This document shows, one piece after another, positions 25,453-32,186 of a stretch of DNA of 64,000 nt. The position numbers were made by a program, and so were the translations under genes. A model generated the notes under the pieces. It made no database searches, had not been told where the DNA came from, and worked only from the letters and a program-made list of their open reading frames with translations. The stretch is from Pseudomonadota bacterium. Its GTDB lineage: Bacteria > Pseudomonadota > Alphaproteobacteria > Rhizobiales > Xanthobacteraceae. The stretch's first letter is position 1; each line of letters begins with the position of its first letter. The stretch lies in assembly GCA_018240595.1 (NCBI GenBank), contig JAFEFL010000063.1, positions 236,701 to 300,700 on the forward strand. The letters are read 5' to 3'.

Positions 25453-26508
25453 ATGAACCGTAACGCTGTTTCGCTGGCGCTACTGTCGGCGGCGTTGTTC
25501 GGCGTATCGACGCCGGCTGCCAAGGCCCTGCTCGGCAGCGTTGATCCCGCGGTGCTCGCCGGCCTGCTCTATTGCGGCGCCGGCATCGGCACCGGCATTT
25601 TGCGCCGCGTTCTCCGCTCGCTGACACCGAGTTCATCCGCGCAGGAAACACCGCTTGCGCGCGCCGACATTCCCTGGCTCGCCGGCGCCATCGCCTGCGG
25701 CGGCGTCATCGGCCCGCTTCTTCTCATGCTCGGGCTGACGCACACGGAAGCGTCGACCGCGTCGCTGCTGCTGACGCTCGAAGGCGTGGCCACCGCGCTG
25801 CTGGCTTGGTTTGTCTTTCACGAGAATTTCGACAAGCGCGTGGCGCTCGGCATGCTGCTGCTGGTCGCCGGCGCCGGCGTGCTCGCATGGTCGGGCACGG
25901 TGACGCTATCCGGCTTCGCCGGCATCGCGGCGATCGCCGCCGCGTGCGTGGCCTGGGGCCTCGACAACAACCTGACGCGCAAGGTGTCGCTGGCCGATCC
26001 GTTGCAGATCGTCGAGATCAAGGGACTGGTCGCGGGCCCGGTCAATCTTGCTCTCGCGCTCGCGTCCGGCAGCACGCTACCCGGCTTTTCCATCACGCTG
26101 ATCGCGGCGATCGTCGGCTTCATCGGCTACGGTGCCAGCCTGGCGCTCTATGTGCTGGCGCTGCGGCATCTTGGCACGGCGCGCACCGGCGCCTACTTCG
26201 CGACCGCGCCGTTCCTCGGCGCCGTCGCCGCTCTCGGCTTCCTGCACGAACCAGTGACGCTGCAACTGATTGCCGCAGGCTTGCTGATGGCCGCCGGCGT
26301 CTATCTGCATCTCACCGAGCGTCACGAGCACGAGCACGTGCACGAACCGATGACGCACAGCCATCCGCATGTGCACGACGAACATCATCGGCACGCCCAT
26401 GCCGCCGGCGATCCGCCGGGCGAACCGCATACGCATCTGCATCGTCACGCACCGCTGCGTCACAGTCATCCGCATGTGCCCGACATGCATCACACGCATC
26501 GACACTGA
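25453..26508 (+). CDS. DMT/EamA-family transporter with histidine-rich tail
   Basis: This 351-residue protein has ten predicted membrane segments in two EamA repeats (about residues 5-140 and 150-285), typical of drug/metabolite exporters. After the last helix comes a tail of about 65 residues with 24 histidines, including two copies of HSHPHV and runs such as HEHEHVHE and HDEHHRHAH. Such tails usually bind zinc, nickel or copper. The family's substrates are diverse and the natural one is unknown. ATG 25453 follows AGGCACC. It stands between lsrB and the candidate sRNA. The tail was probably extended by internal duplication. Confidence 0.87.
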   Translation: MNRNAVSLALLSAALFGVSTPAAKALLGSVDPAVLAGLLYCGAGIGTGILRRVLRSLTPSSSAQETPLARADIPWLAGAIACGGVIGPLLLMLGLTHTEASTASLLLTLEGVATALLAWFVFHENFDKRVALGMLLLVAGAGVLAWSGTVTLSGFAGIAAIAAACVAWGLDNNLTRKVSLADPLQIVEIKGLVAGPVNLALALASGSTLPGFSITLIAAIVGFIGYGASLALYVLALRHLGTARTGAYFATAPFLGAVAALGFLHEPVTLQLIAAGLLMAAGVYLHLTERHEHEHVHEPMTHSHPHVHDEHHRHAHAAGDPPGEPHTHLHRHAPLRHSHPHVPDMHHTHRH

Positions 26509-26644
26509 AGCGCTGCGTTGCGAATGCCGCGGTTACGCAATGCGAAACACGACGCCGCGCCTGCGCGGATTTTTCGCAGTCTTCAGCGCATGGCTGACAT
26601 TCGCGATGTGGCATTGCTGGGGGCGGATGCGCCTAGCATAGTGC

Positions 26645-26773
26645 CCGCACGCTGTGACGGCGGATGTATATCCTCCCAGAGTCGCCGCTGACGCAGCAAG
26701 TTCCCCTCTGAGGTTTGCCGGCCCCCACGCCGGCATTCTCCAACCGGGCCCCGTCAGGGGCCCGGTTTTTTTT
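26645..26773 (+). ncRNA. Candidate structured sRNA, AbcR-like
   Basis: A compact gene-free segment folds well. Stem CGGCG/CGCCG (26658-26662, 26683-26687) exposes a loop with TCCTCCC (26671-26677), an anti-ribosome-binding-site sequence. An unpaired GTTCCCCTC follows at 26700-26708, then hairpin GCCGGC/GCCGGC (26717-26734), then a strong terminator. A 120-130 nt RNA with an exposed UCCUCCC loop, a GUUCCC segment and a terminator is the plan of the rhizobial AbcR (alpha-r15) sRNAs, which block ABC-transporter mRNAs and are controlled by LsrB/VtlR in several genera. The lsrB-type gene lies 1.3 kb upstream. The 5' end is a guess. Assignment is by motif and context only. Confidence 0.5.
26742..26773 (+). 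terminator. Strong Rho-independent terminator
   Basis: A perfect 11-bp stem, AACCGGGCCCC (26742-26752) with GGGGCCCGGTT (26757-26767), has a GTCA loop and runs into eight T (26766-26773). It lies about 235 bases past the transporter stop, which suggests that it ends a separate short transcript. Confidence 0.92.
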
Positions 26774-26821
26774 GATGCTCGCATTCCGACGTCCGGGACC
26801 TTTCGCTGTGGTCGCGCGACC

Positions 26822-26837
26822 TGTGACCTCCGTCACA
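26822..26837. promoter_or_regulatory. Perfect CRP-type palindrome
   Basis: The 314-base stretch 26774-27087 contains no gene that I can see. It holds TGTGACCTCCGTCACA, a perfect TGTGA-N6-TCACA dyad like the E. coli CRP consensus, extended by one more C/G pair. It lies about 250 bases before the L,D-transpeptidase start. A Crp/Fnr-family protein could bind here; the target gene is not certain. Confidence 0.45.
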
Positions 26838-27087
26838 GCCGGCGGTGAGAATTTGCGCTTTTTATGCTTCGCGACATCGACAGGGCGACGATTCGGGAAC
26901 ATGCAGATCGGCAATCCGTTGAGCCGCTAAGGCTGCCCCGGTAGCGCCACACCAGTGCAAATTAGTCACACTGGACCGTGGATCGCCGAAACGGTCTTGG
27001 AAATTTCGTAACGATAATCAGCCTATCGAGTAGAATGGAAAAGCCTCGTCTTGGGGCCTTCCCCGACAGCCCTTGGGAGATTCCGCG

Positions 27088-29160
27088 GTGAAAGTCGTAA
27101 GTTTTGACCGTCTGCTGGCGACCACGGCCATCGGACTGGCGCTGGTCCTGACCAGCCAGGCCGGCCTGGCCCAATCCGTCGAAGACCAGCTCAATGCCGC
27201 CGCGCCGCTCACCGACGCCGGGGTCCCACCGACCCTGAAGGATTTTACCGCACCGAACGCGGCCGAGACGGCGGCACCGAAGGCTGCCGAGACCAAGCCC
27301 GCCGACGCCAAGCCGGTCGATGCGCCGCAGCAAGCTGCCACCCCAGCGCCGGCCGCGACCCCTGCTCCGGCGGCAAAGGATACCGCCGCGGCTGCCCCGA
27401 CCGAGAGCCCGACCGCCAACAAGGCCGTCGCCGACCGGCTGCGCGACATGATCACCGGCAAGGCGCTCGACCGCATCGCCAGCCGCAAGGCCGAGCGGGC
27501 CGGTATCGAAGCCTTCTACAAGGCGCGCGATTACGCGCCGCTCTGGCTCGACAACGGCAAGGTCACCGACCGCGCCCAGTCGGCGATGAAGACGCTGAAG
27601 GATGCCGACAGCGCCGGCCTCGACGCCCGCGATTACGCAACGCCGGATTTCGCCGTCGCGACCACCGCCGACGCGCTGGCCGAGGACGAGCTCAAGCTCA
27701 CCAATGCGGTGCTTACCTACGCGCGTCAGGCGCAGATCGGCCGCATCCATTTCTCGCGTGTCGCCGCCGACATCCAGTTCGATCTTAAGGCGCCGGATCC
27801 GGACAAGGTGCTCGAGACGATGGCCAAGGCTGACGACGCCGGCAAGGCGCTCGACGGCTACAACCCGCCGCAGCCCGAGTTCAAGGCGTTGCGCGCCAAG
27901 CTCGCCGAACTGCGCGCCGGCAAGGTGCAGGCCGAGCAGAGGGAAGACGCCAAGCCGGCGCCGACCATCCAGATCGCCGCGGGCCCGATCATGCGTCCCG
28001 GCATGAAAGGCGAGCGCGTCGTTCAGTTGCGCAAGCGCCTCGACATCGCCGGCGACAAGAACAATCCGGTTTACGATGACGCCGTCGTCGAGGCGGTGAA
28101 AACTTTCCAGACCCAGGCCGATATCGACACCGACGGCAATGTCGGTCCGGCGACCTTGCGCGCGCTGAACGGCGACAAGCAGGACACCGCCAAGCTCGAC
28201 CGTCCCTCGAACGATCCGATCGATACGATCATCGTGAATATGGAGCGCTGGCGCTGGTTCCCGCGCGACCTCGGCAACCCGCATGTCATCGTCAACGTGC
28301 CGGATTATCGTCTGACGCTGTGGAATGACGGCAAGGTCTACTGGACCACCAAGATCGTCGCCGGCAAGGCCGGTAGCCACGCAACGCCGATGATCTCGGC
28401 CGAGATGAAGTTCATCACGGTCAACCCTACCTGGAACGTGCCGCCGTCGATCATCGAGAAAGAATATCTGCCGGCGCTGCAGGAAGATCCGGGCGCGCTC
28501 GATCGCATCGGTCTCAAGGTCGAGCAGGCGCCGGACGGCACCGTGCGCATCTATCAGCCGCCGGGTGCGGGCAATGCGCTCGGCCGCATCCGCTTCAACT
28601 TCCCGAATAAGTTCCTGGTGTATCAGCACGACACGCCGGACAAGTATCTCTTCAAGAAGGAGAAGCGCGCCTTCAGCCACGGCTGCATGCGGGTCGAGAA
28701 CCCCCTGATGTACGGCGAGAAACTGCTGTCGCTGGCGATGCCCGATCAGCACTACACCGCGGCCAAGCTGGAAAGCATGTTCGGCGGTTCGGAAATCAAT
28801 CTGAACTTCCCGAAGAACATCTGGGTGCACCTCACCTATCAGACGGCATTCGTCGACGGTGACGGCAAGCTGCAGTTCCGCGAGGACGTGTATGGCCGCG
28901 ACCAGCGCATGATCGCGATCCTCAAGGGCAGCGACCGCAAGGTTGCCGATATCGCGATCGAGCGGCCGCCGAACACGTCGGCCAAGCCGGTGCGGCTGCC
29001 GCCCGGGGCGATCGCCGGTGGCGGCGGCTACAACAGCGGACCGAACTTCTTCGAAGCGCTGTTCGGCGGCTTCGGCCGCCCGCAGCCCGAGCCGGTCTAT
29101 CGTCCGAGCCGCAATGTCGGCCCGCGCTATGGCCGCGACGGCCGCGTGGTGGTGCGCTAA
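27088..29160 (+). CDS. L,D-transpeptidase (YcbB/LdtD-like)
   Basis: This 690-residue exported enzyme forms 3-3 cross-links in peptidoglycan or attaches proteins to it. A signal peptide (cleavage near AGLAQS) is followed by an Ala/Pro-rich linker (residues about 55-110), a helical scaffold, a peptidoglycan-binding domain (MRPGMKGERVVQLRKRLDI, near residue 304) and the YkuD catalytic domain, with His531 and Cys533 in FSHGCMRVENP. A Gly/Tyr/Arg-rich tail ends the chain. I chose GTG 27088, which has GGGAGA at 7-base spacing; a TTG at 27073 is less likely. A good terminator follows the stop. Confidence 0.93.
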   Translation: MKVVSFDRLLATTAIGLALVLTSQAGLAQSVEDQLNAAAPLTDAGVPPTLKDFTAPNAAETAAPKAAETKPADAKPVDAPQQAATPAPAATPAPAAKDTAAAAPTESPTANKAVADRLRDMITGKALDRIASRKAERAGIEAFYKARDYAPLWLDNGKVTDRAQSAMKTLKDADSAGLDARDYATPDFAVATTADALAEDELKLTNAVLTYARQAQIGRIHFSRVAADIQFDLKAPDPDKVLETMAKADDAGKALDGYNPPQPEFKALRAKLAELRAGKVQAEQREDAKPAPTIQIAAGPIMRPGMKGERVVQLRKRLDIAGDKNNPVYDDAVVEAVKTFQTQADIDTDGNVGPATLRALNGDKQDTAKLDRPSNDPIDTIIVNMERWRWFPRDLGNPHVIVNVPDYRLTLWNDGKVYWTTKIVAGKAGSHATPMISAEMKFITVNPTWNVPPSIIEKEYLPALQEDPGALDRIGLKVEQAPDGTVRIYQPPGAGNALGRIRFNFPNKFLVYQHDTPDKYLFKKEKRAFSHGCMRVENPLMYGEKLLSLAMPDQHYTAAKLESMFGGSEINLNFPKNIWVHLTYQTAFVDGDGKLQFREDVYGRDQRMIAILKGSDRKVADIAIERPPNTSAKPVRLPPGAIAGGGGYNSGPNFFEALFGGFGRPQPEPVYRPSRNVGPRYGRDGRVVVR

Positions 29161-29189
29161 GCGTCACCGATCTCGATAAGAGAATGCAG

Positions 29190-29218
29190 AACGCCGGCGA
29201 GACATCGCCGGCGTTTTT
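29190..29218 (+). terminator. Terminator after the L,D-transpeptidase gene
   Basis: A 10-bp stem, AACGCCGGCG (29190-29199) with CGCCGGCGTT (29206-29215), has a 6-base loop and a run of five T. Confidence 0.85.
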
Positions 29219-29222
29219 GCTT

Positions 29223-30422
29223 TCAACGGGTGGACCGTGAAGCAGCGCCTTCGCGCGGCGAGCGCAGATAGATGCCGAGCGCGACGGCGAGCACGACGCC
29301 GAAGGCGACGAACAGCCGGCCATAGATGGCGTCCGGCGGCACGGAGGCGAGTTCGGCCGCCTTGACGTAATGGCCCGACAGCCATTGGCCGATGCCGGCG
29401 CCACCGAAGAACAACAGGTTCATCATCGTCACGCCCTGCCCGAGCAAATGGTTCGGCAGGAAGGCGCGGGCGTGGGCGAGCAGAATCGCAAAGGTCGCAC
29501 CGAAGCCGGCGACGACGAACAGAAGCGTCAGCGCGACCAAACCCGAAGCGGTGCCGAACAGGCCGACCGTGAGCCATGCAACCGCCGCGACTGTGGTGCC
29601 GGCAGCAACCGTGATCTTGGCGTCGCGCAGATAACGGTTCACCGGCGCATAGAGAACGCCCCCCATCGCGAGCGCCAAACCCATGGCCGTGGCGGCGAGA
29701 CCGATGGCGTGAAGATCGAAGTGATGAACCTGCGCCAGATACGGCGCGATCCACAGGCCGCGAACCGCTGCGACGACCGCGTAACTCACAAAAGCCAGCG
29801 GTGCGATCAGCCACAGCGGACGCAGCGCAACGATCTGCCGGGTCGCGGCGAGCGCCGAGATCCGGCCGCCCGGCACCTCGAGGCGCGGCGGATCGCGCAG
29901 CACCACGACGATGAGGAGAAGGCTGAGAAGCGTGATGCAGGCCATGCCGAAGATGGTGTGGCGCCATCCGAAAGTATCGACCGCCAGCGTCAGCGGCGCG
30001 CCGCTGGCCGGATCGCCTAATGTCCCGAGGCCGAACAGCATCGACGACAAGGTGGCGAAGCGCGACGGCGGGTAGACGCGGCCGATGACATAGAAGCCGG
30101 CCATCATCACCGGCGAAAAGCCGGCGCCGAGCAGCGCCATGGCGAGCGATACGTGCCAAGGCTGCGCCGCCACGCTCAGCAGCACGCCGCCGGTGACGGC
30201 GCTGCTGAGGCTTAGGATCAGGATGCGCTTCGGTCCGATGCGGTCCAGCGAAAGCGCGACCGGCACCTGGGTGACGGCGAAGGCGATGAGGAAAGTGGCC
30301 TGCAGGCCGGCGAGACCCGCGGCATCGAAGCCGAAATCGCGCGACAGATCGCCCGCGACGACAGCCAGGAAGGGCCGATAGAAATTGCCAAGGAAGTAGG
30401 GAAACAGAAGTGCGAGAAACAC
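29223..30422 (-). CDS. MFS transporter
   Basis: This 399-residue protein has twelve predicted membrane segments and the MFS loop 2-3 signature in degenerate form (LDRIGPKRILI, near residue 59). The N-terminal half opens with FLGNFYRPFLAVVAGDLSRDFG, a pattern seen in small MFS carriers of alphaproteobacteria (nitrate/cyanate-like MFS_1 group). The substrate is not evident. It is encoded next to tRNA-His and converges with the L,D-transpeptidase gene, whose terminator lies just beyond its stop. Confidence 0.85.
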   Translation of the reverse strand: MFLALLFPYFLGNFYRPFLAVVAGDLSRDFGFDAAGLAGLQATFLIAFAVTQVPVALSLDRIGPKRILILSLSSAVTGGVLLSVAAQPWHVSLAMALLGAGFSPVMMAGFYVIGRVYPPSRFATLSSMLFGLGTLGDPASGAPLTLAVDTFGWRHTIFGMACITLLSLLLIVVVLRDPPRLEVPGGRISALAATRQIVALRPLWLIAPLAFVSYAVVAAVRGLWIAPYLAQVHHFDLHAIGLAATAMGLALAMGGVLYAPVNRYLRDAKITVAAGTTVAAVAWLTVGLFGTASGLVALTLLFVVAGFGATFAILLAHARAFLPNHLLGQGVTMMNLLFFGGAGIGQWLSGHYVKAAELASVPPDAIYGRLFVAFGVVLAVALGIYLRSPREGAASRSTR

Positions 30423-30472
30423 CGGAGCAGACTACCTTCTAGCGACGGACGGTCTGCCGTGGGCCTCGCTGG

Positions 30473-30549
30473 TGGTACAGGCGGGTGGACTTGAACCACC
30501 GACCTCCGGTTCCACAGACCGGCGCTCTAACCAACTGAGCTACGCCTGC
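30473..30549 (-). tRNA. tRNA-His (anticodon GTG)
   Basis: On the minus strand the 77 bases, with encoded CCA, give a standard cloverleaf: acceptor GCAGGCG with CGCCTGT, anticodon arm CCGGT-CTGTGGA-ACCGG with anticodon GTG, and T arm with TTCAAGT. The base before the 5' end is T, not G, and the discriminator is A. Lack of an encoded G-1 and presence of A73 are the known alphaproteobacterial departures from other tRNA-His. Two short hairpins, including GGGGCCCC at 30598-30605 with 30610-30617, lie on its upstream side. Confidence 0.97.
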
Positions 30550-30727
30550 ATATCAAGCCGCCGGAGGCTGAAGCCTCGCCAAGCCCTCAAGGCTTGCGGG
30601 GCCCCTCAAGGGGCCCCGGACGCGGCGCGAACCTAAGAGCCACGCCCGGCTTTGGCAAGCGCTTTGGCCGCCCGGAAAGCGGCGATTTCATCCGACCTAT
30701 CGCCCCCGGAGCGGGCTTCCGGGCAAC

Positions 30728-30757
30728 AAAAAAAGCCCGGGCCAGACTGGCCCGGGC
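30728..30757 (-). terminator. Terminator of the first phasin gene
   Basis: Read on the minus strand, a perfect 10-bp stem (30748-30757 with 30735-30744) has a GTC loop and is followed by seven T (A run at 30728-30734). It lies 30 bases past the phasin stop. Confidence 0.9.
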
Positions 30758-30787
30758 GGATTTCGTCGAACTTCGCTTTCAGCGGCC

Positions 30788-31294
30788 TCAGGCGGCCTTG
30801 CTGATCTTGGCGAAGGTCTCCTTCATCGGTTCGGCGGTCTCGGTGGCGACCTTCTGAGCCTGCACCGTCAATTCCTTGGCCTGCGCCGTCAGCGCGTCGA
30901 AGCGGTTGCGCATGAAGGCGGTGGTGAGTTCGAGCACCTGCGAATACGACTTGGCGCCCATCAGCTCGCCCATCAGATCGAAGGCGGCATTCGAGTTGGC
31001 GCGCGCCGTCTCGATCAGCTTGAGGCTGTAGTCGGCATAGCCCTTCGAAGCGATCGCGTAGGTCTCCTCGAGGGTCTCGGTGGTCTTCTCGGCATTGGCC
31101 TTGAGCTTCTCGTAGCCGTCCTTGGCCTGCGCGATGCCCTTCTCGGCGAATTCGCGAAACGCCGGCGGCACTTCCATGTTCGGCACGTCGAACTTCGGAA
31201 TCTCGAATTTCGGCATCTGGAACATCTGGTCGGTGTTCACGGCGAACAGCTTCGGCTTATTTTCCATGGCGGTTTCGTCGGACATGGTGTTCAT
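30788..31294 (-). CDS. phaP: Phasin-family protein
   Basis: This 168-residue, almost wholly helical protein belongs to the phasin_2 group, which coats polyhydroxyalkanoate granules. After a short start comes the characteristic FEIPKFDVPNMEVPPAFREFAEKGIAQAK-type region (about residues 30-60), then amphipathic helices with SKGYADYSLKLIETARANS and an Ala/Lys-rich end. It shares the REFAEK...QAK segment with the second phasin 320 bases away. Both are encoded on the minus strand as separate units, suggesting a tandem duplication. Either ATG 31294 or ATG 31285 may be used. A dyad at 31421-31448 lies upstream. Confidence 0.9.
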   Translation of the reverse strand: MNTMSDETAMENKPKLFAVNTDQMFQMPKFEIPKFDVPNMEVPPAFREFAEKGIAQAKDGYEKLKANAEKTTETLEETYAIASKGYADYSLKLIETARANSNAAFDLMGELMGAKSYSQVLELTTAFMRNRFDALTAQAKELTVQAQKVATETAEPMKETFAKISKAA

Positions 31295-31420
31295 CCTTTG
31301 AAGAGGACATTTCCGGCCGCGTGCGGATCGCTGCCCTCTGGTCGATCGATCCGCGCGCTCACGTCAAATAGTTGCCGCTCACCTTGAAGCGGCGTCGCCC
31401 TAATATAGGGGCTCGTTAGG

Positions 31421-31448
31421 TGCATTGCAACAAAAATATTGCAATGCA
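31421..31448. promoter_or_regulatory. TGC/GCA dyad, candidate PhaR operator
   Basis: In the 323-base spacer between the phasins, TGCATTGCAA (31421-31430) is followed after 8 AT-rich bases by its perfect complement TTGCAATGCA (31439-31448). PhaR repressors of phasin genes bind TGC...GCA dyads in other alphaproteobacteria. It lies about 127 bases from the first phasin start, so a role in its control is inference. Confidence 0.45.
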
Positions 31449-31617
31449 ACATAAGACAGCAGGGGCCGCAGCGGCTTCATAAGCCACTGTAAAAACTTAT
31501 GTTTTTTCAACTCCCGCCACCGGCCTACGATCCGGAGAACGGCGTGACTTGTATTTGTCGCGATGCAGAACAACGGCGCGCCAACCCCTCGGGTTCCGGC
31601 CGTCGTGCCGGCCGGCG

Positions 31618-31977
31618 CTATTTCTGGACGACCTTGGCGGCCTGCTCCTGCAGCGCCTTGGCCTGCTCGGAGAGCGTCGCGATCTGGCTCTTGATGTAGT
31701 CGACCTGGAGGTCCGTCACTTCCTTGGCGTCCTTCGCCTTGAGCAGGCGATGGGCGAAATCGAAGGAGGCGGCGAGATTGCGCTCGGCGAAGCCCATGGC
31801 GAGTTGCCCGGCTTCGCGGGCATTGGTGTGCAGGGTCTTGGCCTGGGTTTCCGCAGTCCCGACCGCATGCCGCGTGGCGGCGACGAAGCTGTCGAAAGCC
31901 TGCTTGGCCTGATCCATGCTCTTTTCGGCGAATTCGCGCATTTCAGGGGGAATTTCAAACTTCATATCCTGAGCCAT
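31618..31977 (-). CDS. Second phasin-family protein
   Basis: This 119-residue phasin is a shorter relative of the one encoded downstream on the same strand. MKFEIPPEMREFAEKSMDQ opens the domain, and the rest is amphipathic helix (FVAATRHAVGTAETQAKTL, then LLKAKDAKEVTDLQVDYIK). It should bind polyhydroxyalkanoate granules. ATG 31977 was chosen because AGGAGTT lies just upstream and the preceding residues in frame are not phasin-like. Confidence 0.88.
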   Translation of the reverse strand: MAQDMKFEIPPEMREFAEKSMDQAKQAFDSFVAATRHAVGTAETQAKTLHTNAREAGQLAMGFAERNLAASFDFAHRLLKAKDAKEVTDLQVDYIKSQIATLSEQAKALQEQAAKVVQK

Positions 31978-32186
31978 GGTGGGAACTCCTGAATGGTGCC
32001 GGGCCTCACGGTCCGCCAATCCTACCCCCGCTGTCCAGCGGTTGTGTGACGGCATATTTCGGTCGAACCGTGCGGATTAAGGTTACTGCCGTATGAAGGT
32101 GGGCGACAGCTCCGGCTGCATGGACCTCACCCGGGTGCCGCCCTATTAATGCTTTGTTAGTTGTAACACTTCGGTTTTCGACGCGT

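Noticed and set aside
26533..26848. Short frames overlapping the candidate sRNA
   Set aside because: They cross the terminator hairpin, lack ribosome binding sites and have no protein-like sequence.
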